Shown: one piece after another, positions 20,418-30,526 of the stretch
Numbering within the stretch: position 1 is the stretch's first letter
Layout of the letters: each line of letters opens with the position of its first letter
Assembly (NCBI GenBank): GCA_021733925.1
Contig: JAIPJY010000021.1
Coordinates: forward strand, 46,217-110,216
From: Prosthecobacter sp.
GTDB taxonomy: Bacteria > Verrucomicrobiota > Verrucomicrobiia > Verrucomicrobiales > Verrucomicrobiaceae
Length of the DNA stretch: 64,000 nucleotides
Reading direction: 5' to 3'
Translations under genes and position numbers: made by a program
The notes under the pieces: generated by a model
What the model saw: the letters and a program-made list of their open reading frames with translations, nothing else
Databases searched by the model: none
What the model was told of the DNA's origin: nothing

Positions 20418-23400
20418 ATGTCGCTCCAAGTCATTGCCAGTCTCGCCACCAAAATAGGTTTTGCTTCGCATCAAAATGCCGTAGCCCTCCTGCTGGACCT
20501 CGTTCTGGAAAACACGAACGAAGCCGCACTACAAAGCCTAACCGTCAGGCTCGGATCCGCTCCGGCGTTCCTGGAGTCAAAAATTTGGAAGATTGATGCC
20601 CTGCAATCTGGCGCGTCACTCCGAATGAGTGACCGCAATGTGAATCTCGACGCTGGGTTTCTTGCTGGGCTGACGGAAAGCCTGCGAGGAGAAATCATCA
20701 TCGAGGCAAGCACAGAGGAGAATTCGGACCCGCTGTTCTCTGGTCGCTACCCTGTGGAACTGTTGGCGAAAAACCATTGGGGCGGCACAGGCTCCATGCC
20801 GGAATTACTCCCCGCTTTTTGCATGCCGAATGATCCTGCGGTGGACAAGGTGCTGAAAGCCGCCAGTGATGTTCTTCGGCGAGCTGGTAAGGAATCAGGG
20901 ATAGATGGATATAAAAGCAAATCTCGGACACGGACCTGGGAGCTAGCCTCCGCCATCTGGTCGGCTGTCTCGGGACTGGGACTTGGCTACGCTTACCCAC
21001 CGGCAAGTTTCGAGGTGGAGGGGCAGAAGGTGAGGACACCTGGAGCGATCCTAGAAGGTCGTCTGGCAACATGCCTGGACACCTCCCTGTTGTTTGCATC
21101 GGCATTGGAGCAGGCGGGTCTGAACCCTCTCATTGTACTTACTAAAGGTCATGCCTTCACTGGTGTGTGGCTGCAGCCGCAGGAGTTTTCCCAGCTCACG
21201 ACGGACGAAGCCGCAGCTGTACGTAAACGTGTGGAACTTCAGGAAATGCTCGTGTTTGAGACCACTCTTGTGACTCAGTCCCCGGTGCCATCATTCAGCT
21301 CTGCGGTGGAAGCGGCCAAGAAGAAGCTGAGCGATGACGAATTCTGCATGGCGATCGACATTCGTCGGGCACGGATGCGCAAGATCAAGCCGCTGGGAAT
21401 TTCCACCCCTGTCACCCCAGTGGAACCTGGCGGGTCAGCGCCACCTGTTTCGGAATCACTGGAGGAAGCGCCACGGCTGCCAGCCTTTGACGTAGAGATA
21501 AGCCAAGAACCAACGACAGCAGATGACCGCGTCTTCCAATGGCAGCGTAAGCTTCTGGACTTAACCGCACGCAACCGCCTGCTGCATCTGCCGGAGCGCA
21601 GTAAGCATGTACCGCTTGTCTGCCCGGATCCGGGCGCTCTGGAAGATTTGCTCGCCGCTGGCAAGACTATCCGAATTTCCGCCTTGCCGGACCTGGAGAA
21701 AGGCGGCAGAGATGCCAAACTTTACGAGCAGCAAAACCAGGAGGAACTGCACCTGCAGTATGCGCGAGAGGCGCTTCTTTCCAGTGAGGTGTTGTCACCT
21801 TTGCCAGAGAAAAAGCTGGAGGCAGAACTGATTGACCTTTTCCGCAAGTCCCGGACTGACATGGATGAAGGCGGGGCCAACACGCTCTTTCTTGCCTTGG
21901 GATTTCTGAACTGGAAAAAAACAGCGGAGGATACGCGCACTTACCGCGCCCCTCTGATTTTGCAGCCTGTAAAGCTGGTGCGAAAAAGCGCCCTCTCTGG
22001 GGTCACGATGACATCCCATGAAGACGAACCACGCTTCAATCTTACGCTGCTCGAACTCCTGAGTCAGGATTTTGACCTAAAGATACCAGGGCTCGATGGC
22101 GAATTGCCACAGGACGATAGTGGCATAGACGTGACCGGCATCTGGAACCGTGTGCGTGTCGTTGTGAAGGACATACCTGGATTCGAAGTCACGACAGAGA
22201 CGGCGCTGGGGACATTCTCTTTTGCCAAGTATTTGATGTGGAAGGACCTCACGGACCGAAAGGATCAGCTCATGGCCAACTCGGTGGTCAGGCATTTGAT
22301 TGAACGTGGGGAAGAAAAGTTTGGCGAAGAATTTCAATATCCTAACGCGGCGGAGTTGGATGACATCATCACACCGTCCGAATTGTTTACTCCATTGCCG
22401 GCGGACTCATCTCAGATCGCGGCGGTTGTGGCGTCAGCGAGGGGGTGTAATTTTGTTCTAGATGGCCCACCCGGAACTGGGAAATCACAGACCATTGCGA
22501 ACATGATCGTGCATAATCTTTCGATTGGCAGACGCGTGCTCTTCGTGGCAGAAAAAATGGCAGCATTGGAAGTCGTTCATCGACGGCTGGCGGAGAAGGG
22601 GATCGCTGAATTCTGTTTGGAGGTACACTCGAACAAGACCGCCAAAATGGAAATCCTGCAGCAGCTTGACCGCGCGTGGAGCGCTCGTGGTGAACTGAGC
22701 GAATCCGAGTGGAGCCGGGAAACTGACCGTCTGAGAACTCTTCGAGACCGTTTGAATGGGGTCTGCGAACGGCTGCATCAGCGCCACGCCAATGGCATGA
22801 CAATCCATCAGGCTGTCGGCAGGGCAGCCAGGGATCATAGCGCAGCAACTCCACGACTAAGCTGGGTAACCGGCACTCAGCACAGTTGCGAAGAATTTGA
22901 GGCAATGCGTGAAATTGCCCGTCGTCTCGATCTCAATTTCGACGCATACGAAGACGCACCGAAGGACTTCTCACTCATTGAACAAGGCGATTGGTCCAAT
23001 AGATGGCAGGAAGAGGTTTTGGGAACGTCTAGAGTTCTTCCCACCACGATAAATGCGCTGATTTCAGCCAGAGATCAACTCAAGGGAGTCTGCCAGTTTG
23101 GCATAGCCTCAGATACTGACCACGCGATGGAACGTCTTGTGCAGTTTGTCAGGACGGTTCTATCGACTCACAAAAAGGATATGAGCTTCGCGTTCGCGCC
23201 GGATCTCACCGAAAAACTTGGAGCGGCCCGCCGGCTGCTGGCCCTCATCGAAAGATATGGGACGGATGAAAAGAAACTTTCTGTGCGCTATAAATCGGAA
23301 GCCGCACGGCACATAGATGTCGATCAAATCGATGTCGCATGGGCAGAGGCCAACAACAGATTCTGGCCCTTTTCCATCTGGGCTAAAAACAGTGTGTCTG

Positions 23401-26267
23401 AGAAATTGGCTTCACAGGGAGGTGCGAGTTCCCCTCCAAACGTTGAGCTCGACCGGCCTCTCCTACGCCGACTGAAGGAGATGCTATGCGAGATGGATAC
23501 CCTCAAGCCGGTCCTCGGAAATTTCCCGGGCTGCGCTGGGATCGACAGCAACTCTGATGTGATCAAAGATGTCATCGGCATCGCTGAAACCATGCAGAAC
23601 CAGCAGCCATGCTTGATCAGCAGCCCTGACGAACTGATTTCCTTCAAGGGGGCGGTCCGACGTCTGGTGGTGGATGCCAATGAACTGCTCGGACCGGAGG
23701 GAGCGATTGCCCTTGCGGCAGGCTTGCTTGAAGGAGCTCTGCGTGAATATCGGCAGACCTATGGACGCTTTGCCGACCTGTGCGCGATTACACAGCGGGA
23801 TGTGCTCCCGCTTGAGAATATCAAAGCGGCGGCGGAGACCTTAACCGCAAGCGAGAATCGTCTGCGTTCCTGGTGCACATGGCGGCGTGTCCGCCAATCA
23901 GCCATTCAGCAAAATCTTGCGCCTTTGGTCGTTGCCATTGAGGAGGAGCGGCTGACAAAGGGGGATGTCGAACCGGCCTTCTTAACAGCCTATTCCAAGT
24001 GGTTTGCAGCGGAGATGATCGATCGCGAGCCTGTCCTCAGGGATTTCGTTTCCGTCGAACACATGGATTGCATTGAGGAGTTTCGGCGGGTGGATGACCA
24101 AGTGGCTAAACTGACCGCAGAATACACCCGAACCGTTCTGTGCGGACGGCTGCCTTCAAAAACTGAGGTGGGCCGAAAGGATGGCTATGGCATTCTCAAG
24201 CATGAGCTGCAGAAGAAGCGCAGTCACAAACCACTGCGCAGGCTGGCAAGCGAGATGGGGGAGGCTTTCAGCCATCTCGCGCCATGCATGCTGATGAGCC
24301 CGCTCTCAATCGCTCAATATCTTCCGGCAGATCAGCAACTCTTTGATCTGGTGATTTTCGATGAAGCCTCTCAAATCACCCCCTGGGATGCAGTTGGCTC
24401 CATAGCACGTGGCAGTCAGGTCGTCATCGCCGGGGATCCACGTCAAATGCCTCCCACGAACTTCTTCCAGCGAGGCTCAGGCGACAATGAGTTCGATGGC
24501 GATGTGGAGGAGGATCTCGAAAGCATCCTGGATGAATGCCTGGCTGTTGGGATTCCACGGCATAGTTTGAGCTGGCATTACCGCAGCCGTCACGAAAGCC
24601 TGATCGCTTTTTCGAATCACACTTACTATGGGAATCAGCTGATTACATTCCCTGCGGCTGTGACGCGTGACAGCGCTGTCATCTGGCGGCGGGTGCAGGG
24701 CACGTATGCAAAGGGTAAAGGGCAGACCAATCAAGTGGAGGCAGAGGCGATGGTCGCTGAGACTGTGAAGCGCCTGACCGACCCGAGTTTCATCAGGTCC
24801 GGGCAGTCTCTGGCTCTGATCACCCTCAACTCCAATCAGCAGGAACTAGTCGAAGATTTGCTGGACGCTGCCCGGCGGAAACTTCCTGAAATTGAACCGT
24901 TCTTCAGTGATTCGCTTTCTGAACCCGTGGTCGTGAAAAATCTTGAAACAGTTCAAGGTGACGAACGCGATGTGATTCTTCTGGGTATCTGCTATGGCCC
25001 CACCGAACTTGGCGCAGGAACCATGTCGATAAATTTCGGCCCTCTTAATCGGGACGGTGGTGAACGTCGGCTCAATGTTGCTCTGACCCGGGCAAAGCAG
25101 GAGATGGTGGTGTTCACCTCCTTTGATCATTCAATGATCGATCTCAACCGAACCGGTGCCCGTGCCATTCGAGATTTAAAGAACTTTCTAGATTTCGCTG
25201 ACAGAGGGCCACGTGCTTTGGCTGAGGCCGTCCAAGGCTCCGTGGGCGGATATGATTCGCCCTTTGAGGAAGCCGTGGCCGAAAGGCTTCGGGACAAGGG
25301 TTGGGAAGTTGTTCCACAGGTGGGTGTTTCCCGCTTTCGCATTGATCTTGGTATCGTTGACCCCGACCGCCCGGGGGATTTCCTCGTTGGAGTCGAATGC
25401 GATGGTGCGACTTACCATCGAAGTGCAACGGCTCGCGACCGGGACAAAGTCAGAGCTGCGGTCCTTGAAGGTTTGGGATGGAATCTGCTCCGTGTCTGGT
25501 CAACCGACTGGTTCGTTGACCAAGCGCGCGAAACTGAGCGTCTGCATGCACAATTGGGATCAATTTTGGATGAAAAGCGGCAGAGGCCGAGATCGACCCC
25601 GGAAAGCAGTCAGTCGTTGACGGAGCCTTCAGAAGTCTTGGTTCACTCTGCCTTGCCTCAAATTTCCGCCTTTGCTGCGAAGGCGGGCGCCGAACCAGCC
25701 TTGGAGGCAGATGCAACCTCAGAAACCTTTGTCCTCCAAAGTGCAGTTGTCTATCAGACGGCTGACTTCTCTGAGTTTTTAGCCCACATTAACCCCGACA
25801 ATTTTTATGATGCGAGCTACAATGGGGTTCTCGTTGACCTGATCAGGCAGACGCTCATAGCGGAGGCCCCCATAGCAGATGGTCTGCTGGTGCAACGCAT
25901 CGCTCGTGCTCATGATTTCAAAAGGGCTGGCCGTCTCATTCGCGAGCGCGTTCTGGCTCTCGTGGATGCACATTTTCACCTGCGCCAGGATCCAGTCGAA
26001 GGCTTTTTTGTCTGGAAGCATGAGGCAGATCCCAAAGTCTCCATACCCTTTCGGTTTCCCGCCGAAGGAATGGATGCCCGGGGCATTGAAGAGATACCGA
26101 GTGAGGAAATACGGGCCGCCGCAGCGCACAGTGGTATGGAATGCTCGGCCGTCCAAATAGCGCGGATTCTCGGCAACAAGCGATTAACGACATCAGGCAA
26201 GGAGCGCATTGATCGCGCCCTGGGAGTGCCTGCGGATGCGCATTCTGACATTTCACAGCTGCTGTGA
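20418..26267 (+). CDS. DUF4011 superfamily 1 helicase with MTES_1575-type nuclease and DUF3320 (Hhe-like defence protein)
   Basis: 1949 aa. N-terminal region about 1-300 includes a transglutaminase-like segment (LEGRLATCLDTSLLFASALE, then LTKGHAFTGVW). DUF4011 starts near 370 (WQRKLLDLTARNRLLHL). Upf1-like helicase: Walker A DGPPGTGKSQT near 683, Walker B VIFDEASQITPWDA near 1312, motif III GDPRQMPP near 1338, later TVQGDERDVILL and NVALTRAKQE. Nuclease about 1615-1700 (SPFEEAVAERL, FRIDLGI, GVECDG), then DUF3320 about 1785-1850. Proteins of this DUF4011-helicase-Vsr type were reported as single-gene antiphage systems (Hhe), so DNA or RNA attack on invaders is inferred. It is complete and has weaker GC bias than the chromosomal genes. 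Confidence 0.88.
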   Translation: MSLQVIASLATKIGFASHQNAVALLLDLVLENTNEAALQSLTVRLGSAPAFLESKIWKIDALQSGASLRMSDRNVNLDAGFLAGLTESLRGEIIIEASTEENSDPLFSGRYPVELLAKNHWGGTGSMPELLPAFCMPNDPAVDKVLKAASDVLRRAGKESGIDGYKSKSRTRTWELASAIWSAVSGLGLGYAYPPASFEVEGQKVRTPGAILEGRLATCLDTSLLFASALEQAGLNPLIVLTKGHAFTGVWLQPQEFSQLTTDEAAAVRKRVELQEMLVFETTLVTQSPVPSFSSAVEAAKKKLSDDEFCMAIDIRRARMRKIKPLGISTPVTPVEPGGSAPPVSESLEEAPRLPAFDVEISQEPTTADDRVFQWQRKLLDLTARNRLLHLPERSKHVPLVCPDPGALEDLLAAGKTIRISALPDLEKGGRDAKLYEQQNQEELHLQYAREALLSSEVLSPLPEKKLEAELIDLFRKSRTDMDEGGANTLFLALGFLNWKKTAEDTRTYRAPLILQPVKLVRKSALSGVTMTSHEDEPRFNLTLLELLSQDFDLKIPGLDGELPQDDSGIDVTGIWNRVRVVVKDIPGFEVTTETALGTFSFAKYLMWKDLTDRKDQLMANSVVRHLIERGEEKFGEEFQYPNAAELDDIITPSELFTPLPADSSQIAAVVASARGCNFVLDGPPGTGKSQTIANMIVHNLSIGRRVLFVAEKMAALEVVHRRLAEKGIAEFCLEVHSNKTAKMEILQQLDRAWSARGELSESEWSRETDRLRTLRDRLNGVCERLHQRHANGMTIHQAVGRAARDHSAATPRLSWVTGTQHSCEEFEAMREIARRLDLNFDAYEDAPKDFSLIEQGDWSNRWQEEVLGTSRVLPTTINALISARDQLKGVCQFGIASDTDHAMERLVQFVRTVLSTHKKDMSFAFAPDLTEKLGAARRLLALIERYGTDEKKLSVRYKSEAARHIDVDQIDVAWAEANNRFWPFSIWAKNSVSEKLASQGGASSPPNVELDRPLLRRLKEMLCEMDTLKPVLGNFPGCAGIDSNSDVIKDVIGIAETMQNQQPCLISSPDELISFKGAVRRLVVDANELLGPEGAIALAAGLLEGALREYRQTYGRFADLCAITQRDVLPLENIKAAAETLTASENRLRSWCTWRRVRQSAIQQNLAPLVVAIEEERLTKGDVEPAFLTAYSKWFAAEMIDREPVLRDFVSVEHMDCIEEFRRVDDQVAKLTAEYTRTVLCGRLPSKTEVGRKDGYGILKHELQKKRSHKPLRRLASEMGEAFSHLAPCMLMSPLSIAQYLPADQQLFDLVIFDEASQITPWDAVGSIARGSQVVIAGDPRQMPPTNFFQRGSGDNEFDGDVEEDLESILDECLAVGIPRHSLSWHYRSRHESLIAFSNHTYYGNQLITFPAAVTRDSAVIWRRVQGTYAKGKGQTNQVEAEAMVAETVKRLTDPSFIRSGQSLALITLNSNQQELVEDLLDAARRKLPEIEPFFSDSLSEPVVVKNLETVQGDERDVILLGICYGPTELGAGTMSINFGPLNRDGGERRLNVALTRAKQEMVVFTSFDHSMIDLNRTGARAIRDLKNFLDFADRGPRALAEAVQGSVGGYDSPFEEAVAERLRDKGWEVVPQVGVSRFRIDLGIVDPDRPGDFLVGVECDGATYHRSATARDRDKVRAAVLEGLGWNLLRVWSTDWFVDQARETERLHAQLGSILDEKRQRPRSTPESSQSLTEPSEVLVHSALPQISAFAAKAGAEPALEADATSETFVLQSAVVYQTADFSEFLAHINPDNFYDASYNGVLVDLIRQTLIAEAPIADGLLVQRIARAHDFKRAGRLIRERVLALVDAHFHLRQDPVEGFFVWKHEADPKVSIPFRFPAEGMDARGIEEIPSEEIRAAAAHSGMECSAVQIARILGNKRLTTSGKERIDRALGVPADAHSDISQLL

Positions 26268-26342
26268 ACGCGCAACTCCTTGCCATCAGATGCATTCCTC
26301 TCTTTGATTCATCACATCACTCTTTCGAAAGACTCTCACTGA

Positions 26343-28760
26343 ATGGCTCTCAAAAAATCCGAACTTTACTCCTCCCTTTGGGCTTCGTGCGATGAACTCC
26401 GTGGCGGCATGGATGCCAGCCAGTACAAGGATTACGTCCTGGTGCTGCTGTTCATCAAATACGTCAGCGACAAGTTCGCCGGCAAGCCCTACGCGCCCAT
26501 CCAGATTCCCCCAGGTTCCGCGTTCTCCGACATGGTCGCCCTCAAAGGCAAGCCGAGCATCGGTGACGACATCAACAAGAAGATCCTCGGGCCGCTGGCG
26601 AAGGCGAACGAGTTGTCCGACATGCCGGACTTCAATGATCCGAACAAGCTCGGCAGTGGCAAGGAGATGGTGGACCGGCTGGGCAACCTCATCGCCATTT
26701 TCGAGAATCCAGCCCTCGATTTCTCCCAGAACCGCGCCGATGGCGACGACCTCCTCGGCGACGCCTACGAATATCTCATGCGGCACTTCGCCAGCGAGAG
26801 TGGCAAGAGCAAAGGCCAGTTCTACACCCCTTCGGAGGTCAGCCGCGTCATCGCCCAGATTCTCGGCATACGGCAGGCGAAGACCAGCAACGACACCACC
26901 GTCTATGACCCCACCTGCGGCTCGGGCTCCCTGCTGCTGAAAATCGGTGATGAAGCCCGCCACGGTGGCAAGGACGTGCTCGTGTCCCTCTTCGGTCAGG
27001 AAAAGGATTCCTCCACAGCCGGCCTCGCCCGGATGAACATGATCCTGCACAACTATGCCACGGCAGAGATCAAGCAGGGCAACACCCTCGCCAGCCCGCT
27101 CTTCACCGAGGGCAGTGCGCTCAAGACCTTCGACTACGTCGTCGCCAATCCCCCCTTCAGCGACAAACGCTGGAGCACCGGCCTCTTGACCGACGCAGAT
27201 CCTTTCGAGCGCTTCACCGGCTACGGCGTCCCACCGGCCAAGCAGGGCGACTACGCCTACCTCCTGCATATCATTCGTTCGCTCAAGAGCACAGGCAAAG
27301 GCGCGTGCATTCTGCCGCACGGCGTCCTGTTCCGGGGCAATGCCGAGGCGGTGATCCGCAGAAACCTCATCCAGCGCGGCATCATCAAGGGCATCATTGG
27401 CCTGCCTGCCAATCTCTTTTACGGCACCGGTATTCCTGCCTGCATCCTCGTGCTCGACAAAGAGCACGCCACCGCCCGCAAAGGCATCTTCATGATTGAT
27501 GCCTCCAAGGGCTTCAAGAAGGACGGCCCGAAGAACCGCCTGCGCGAGCGCGACGTGCACCAGATCGTCGATGTCTTCACGAACGCCGAGGAGCACCCCG
27601 GCTACTCCCGCCTCGTCCCGCATGACGAGATCGCGAAGAACGACTTCAATCTCAACCTCCCCCGCTACATCGACACCCAGGAGTCGGAGGACATCCAGGA
27701 CATTGGCGGCCACCTCCACGGCGGCATCCCCACGCGGGACATCGACGCCCTCTGCGACTACTGGCAGATTTGCCCTGAACTGCGAGCCACGCTCTTCCAG
27801 CCGTTGCGTCGCGGTTACTCCCAGCTCACCGCCCTCAGCTCGGAGCTGAAGCCGCTCATCCATGGCCACCCGCAGTTCGCCGCCTTCATCACCGGGCTGG
27901 AGAAGCATTTCAAAAAGTGGCGCAAGACCGCCGCCGTCAGTTTGAGAGAGCTCGCCCCTGGCTGCCACCCGAAGGAAGTCATCAGCCAGCATGCGGAGGT
28001 CCTGCTGCTCCATGCCGAGGGCCAGCCGCTCATCGACCCCTACTCCGTCTATCAGCACCTCCTGGACTACTGGTCCGCCACCCTGCAGGACGACTGCTAC
28101 CTCATCGCCGCCGACGGTTGGGTGGCAAAGACGCAGCGCATCCTGGAGACCGACAAGAAGGGCAAGGTCCGGGACAAAGGCTGGACCTGCGACCTCGTGC
28201 CAAAGCCCCTCATCGTCGCCCGCTTCTTCGCCAAGGAACAAGCCGCCATCGAGACCCAACAGGCCGCGCTCGAAGCCACCACCGCCGCCCTCGCTGAACT
28301 GGAGGAGGAGCACGGTGGCGAAGAAGGCTACCTCGGAGCCTTGGACAAGATCAACAAGGCAGAGGTGACTGCACGGCTGAAGGAGATCAAGGGCGACAAG
28401 GACGCGAAGGAGGAAACCGCCTTCCTCAAGCAATGGCTGAAGCTCAACACCGAGGAAGCCGACCTCAAAAAGGCCATCCGGGAAGCCGAGGCCGCGCTCG
28501 ACCAGCTCGCTCACGACCAATATCCAAAACTCAGCAAGGTCGAGATCCAGACCCTCGTCGTGGACGACAAATGGCTCACCACCATCGCTGCCGCCATTCA
28601 GGGCGAGCTGGACCGCGTCTCCCAGACCCTCACCAGTCGCATCCGCCTCCTCGCCGACCGCTACGCCGCCCCGCTGCCGCAGATCGTCGATGAAGTAGCT
28701 GCCCTCGCCGCCAAAGTCGATGCCCACCTCAAAAAGATGGAGGCGTCCGCCGCTCGATGA
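26343..28760 (+). CDS. hsdM: Type I restriction-modification N6-adenine methyltransferase
   Basis: 805 aa. HsdM_N helices at 1-130, SAM-binding DPTCGSGSLLL near 190 and catalytic NPPFSD near 269 (motif IV NPPF). It modifies host DNA at the sites chosen by HsdS and is part of the restriction complex. About 300 residues longer than typical HsdM: after residue 440 comes an extra region, then Lys/Glu-rich coiled coil from about 620 (ETQQAALEATTAALAELEEE). The stop overlaps the hsdS start by 4 bases. First gene of a long plus-strand operon ending with hsdR and a metalloprotease gene. Confidence 0.95.
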   Translation: MALKKSELYSSLWASCDELRGGMDASQYKDYVLVLLFIKYVSDKFAGKPYAPIQIPPGSAFSDMVALKGKPSIGDDINKKILGPLAKANELSDMPDFNDPNKLGSGKEMVDRLGNLIAIFENPALDFSQNRADGDDLLGDAYEYLMRHFASESGKSKGQFYTPSEVSRVIAQILGIRQAKTSNDTTVYDPTCGSGSLLLKIGDEARHGGKDVLVSLFGQEKDSSTAGLARMNMILHNYATAEIKQGNTLASPLFTEGSALKTFDYVVANPPFSDKRWSTGLLTDADPFERFTGYGVPPAKQGDYAYLLHIIRSLKSTGKGACILPHGVLFRGNAEAVIRRNLIQRGIIKGIIGLPANLFYGTGIPACILVLDKEHATARKGIFMIDASKGFKKDGPKNRLRERDVHQIVDVFTNAEEHPGYSRLVPHDEIAKNDFNLNLPRYIDTQESEDIQDIGGHLHGGIPTRDIDALCDYWQICPELRATLFQPLRRGYSQLTALSSELKPLIHGHPQFAAFITGLEKHFKKWRKTAAVSLRELAPGCHPKEVISQHAEVLLLHAEGQPLIDPYSVYQHLLDYWSATLQDDCYLIAADGWVAKTQRILETDKKGKVRDKGWTCDLVPKPLIVARFFAKEQAAIETQQAALEATTAALAELEEEHGGEEGYLGALDKINKAEVTARLKEIKGDKDAKEETAFLKQWLKLNTEEADLKKAIREAEAALDQLAHDQYPKLSKVEIQTLVVDDKWLTTIAAAIQGELDRVSQTLTSRIRLLADRYAAPLPQIVDEVAALAAKVDAHLKKMEASAAR

Positions 28761-30526
28761 ACTTCTCGGAGGAAATGGCCCGGCTTGACGATGAATGGCG
28801 CACCCGCCGCCGCCGCATTGATTCCCTCGTATCCGACTCTTGTTTGACCAACGGGGCCTTCCTGACGGGATACAAGATCGCCTACTACCACGCGCTGGCC
28901 CACGATTCAGCGGAGTTTCAGGCGTCCTACCAGAAGAGCATGGAGGCGATGATGTATCTTCATTCACGTGTCTGCATGCAGGCTCAGGCAATCGCCGAGC
29001 TGCACCTTCATCGGGACCACTCCGATCCCGCCACCTGGCAAGCCTACCCCTGCGCCGCTGCGCCGCTCATTCGCGATCTCAAGAATCTGATCGAGCAGCT
29101 ACGCGTCCATGCCGCTGCTCTTCGCCCACAAGTTCCGAAGAAGCACCAACCGTCGATGGATGAGCCCTTCGAAAGGTTCTCGACATTGGCCCTCTCACTG
29201 GTGGAGGCGCTGGCGGAATCGTCCGCCTTTGCCGGAGAAATCGAGTATCTTCAAACAAGGGTTGAACCTATCGAGAAGGCGGTCAAAACCGGCTACAAAC
29301 AGACCGAAGTCGGCGTCATCCCGGAGGAGTGGGAATGCACCCGAATGTCGGAAATTGCGAAACTAGAAAGCGGCCACACACCGAGCAAGAGACAGCCAAG
29401 TTATTGGGGTGGTTCCATTCCATGGGTTTCGCTGTTCGATACTGAAGGCCTGCAAGGTAGAGAAATTTTCGAGACAGCCAAGATGGTCACCGAAGAAGGG
29501 CTGAAAAATTCGTCCGCCAGGCTGCTGCCAAAAGGCACGGTAGTCTTTTCGCGCACCGCAACCGTTGGCAAAACAACGGTCATGGGGCGGGACATGGCAA
29601 CCAGCCAAGATTTCGCCAACTACATTTGCGGTCCCAAGCTCCACAATCATTTCCTCGTCTATTTGTTCCGCAGCATGGGACGGACTTGGAAAGGCCTGAT
29701 GGCAGGGAGTATTCATAACACGATTTACATGCCTGTGTTCAAGGCGCTGCAAATCGTCCGCCCCCCCCTCCCCGAACAACGCGCCATCGCGACGGCGTTG
29801 AGCGATGTGGATGGGCTACTGGGCGGGCTGGACCGGCTCATCGCCAAAAAGAGCGACCTCAAACAGGCCGCCATGCAACAACTCCTCACCGGCCAAATCC
29901 GCCTCTCCGGCTTCCACGGCAAGTGGAAGGTGAAGCGGCTGGGGGATGTGGGGTCGACTTACGGCGGATTGACCGGCAAAACCAAAACCGACTTTGGCGA
30001 AGGGCCGGCGCGCTACATCACCTTCATGAACGTCATGTCGAACGTTGTGATTGATTGCGGAACTTTCGAGCAAGTGCAGATCGCACCAACAGAATCTCAG
30101 AATCGCGCAAAGAAGGGTGACCTGTTCTTCAATGGCTCGTCAGAGACCCCCGAAGAGGTCGCTATGTGCTCCGTGTTGCTTGATGACGTTCGAGACGTTT
30201 ACCTAAACAGCTTTTGCTTTGGCTTTCGATTTCACGACGGCGTTGAGGCAGATGGATTGTTCTTGGCTTACTATTTCAGAAGTAAAGAAGGCCGCGAGTT
30301 GATGAAGTCGCTCGCTCAAGGCTCGACTCGCTACAACTTGTCAAAGGTTGCGCTCCTCAAGTCCCCGCTTTGTTTGCCCACACTCCCCGAACAAACCGCC
30401 ATCGCCGAGGTGCTGACGGAGATGGACGGGGAGCTGGCGGTGCTGGAGCAGCGGCAAGAGAAGACCCACGCCCTCAAGCAGGCCATGATGCAGGAACTCC
30501 TCACCGGGAGGACGAGGCTGATATGA
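28757..30526 (+). CDS. hsdS: Type I restriction specificity subunit with N-terminal helical extension
   Basis: 589 aa. Residues 1-175 are an extra helical region (for example RRRRIDSLVSDSCLTNGAFL) not seen in ordinary HsdS, whose usual start KQTEVGVIPEEWE appears only near 180. Two target-recognition domains follow (about 190-350 and 385-560), each closed by the conserved repeat LKQAAMQQLLTGQIRL or LKQAMMQELLTGRTRL. HsdS sets the bipartite DNA site for methylation and cleavage. It overlaps hsdM and the DUF429 gene by 4 bases each. Its last 69 nt recur imperfectly at 33310-33378. Confidence 0.93.
   Translation: MNFSEEMARLDDEWRTRRRRIDSLVSDSCLTNGAFLTGYKIAYYHALAHDSAEFQASYQKSMEAMMYLHSRVCMQAQAIAELHLHRDHSDPATWQAYPCAAAPLIRDLKNLIEQLRVHAAALRPQVPKKHQPSMDEPFERFSTLALSLVEALAESSAFAGEIEYLQTRVEPIEKAVKTGYKQTEVGVIPEEWECTRMSEIAKLESGHTPSKRQPSYWGGSIPWVSLFDTEGLQGREIFETAKMVTEEGLKNSSARLLPKGTVVFSRTATVGKTTVMGRDMATSQDFANYICGPKLHNHFLVYLFRSMGRTWKGLMAGSIHNTIYMPVFKALQIVRPPLPEQRAIATALSDVDGLLGGLDRLIAKKSDLKQAAMQQLLTGQIRLSGFHGKWKVKRLGDVGSTYGGLTGKTKTDFGEGPARYITFMNVMSNVVIDCGTFEQVQIAPTESQNRAKKGDLFFNGSSETPEEVAMCSVLLDDVRDVYLNSFCFGFRFHDGVEADGLFLAYYFRSKEGRELMKSLAQGSTRYNLSKVALLKSPLCLPTLPEQTAIAEVLTEMDGELAVLEQRQEKTHALKQAMMQELLTGRTRLI

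Noticed and set aside
16770-20420. A second att core or intact tRNA at the left of the island
   Set aside because: I looked for the T-arm, CCAGTGC and anticodon-loop words on both strands and did not find another copy.
26286-28991. A 901-codon minus-strand open frame
   Set aside because: It lies antisense to hsdM with Gly/Val/Asp-skewed composition and no domain; a shadow of GC-rich coding DNA.
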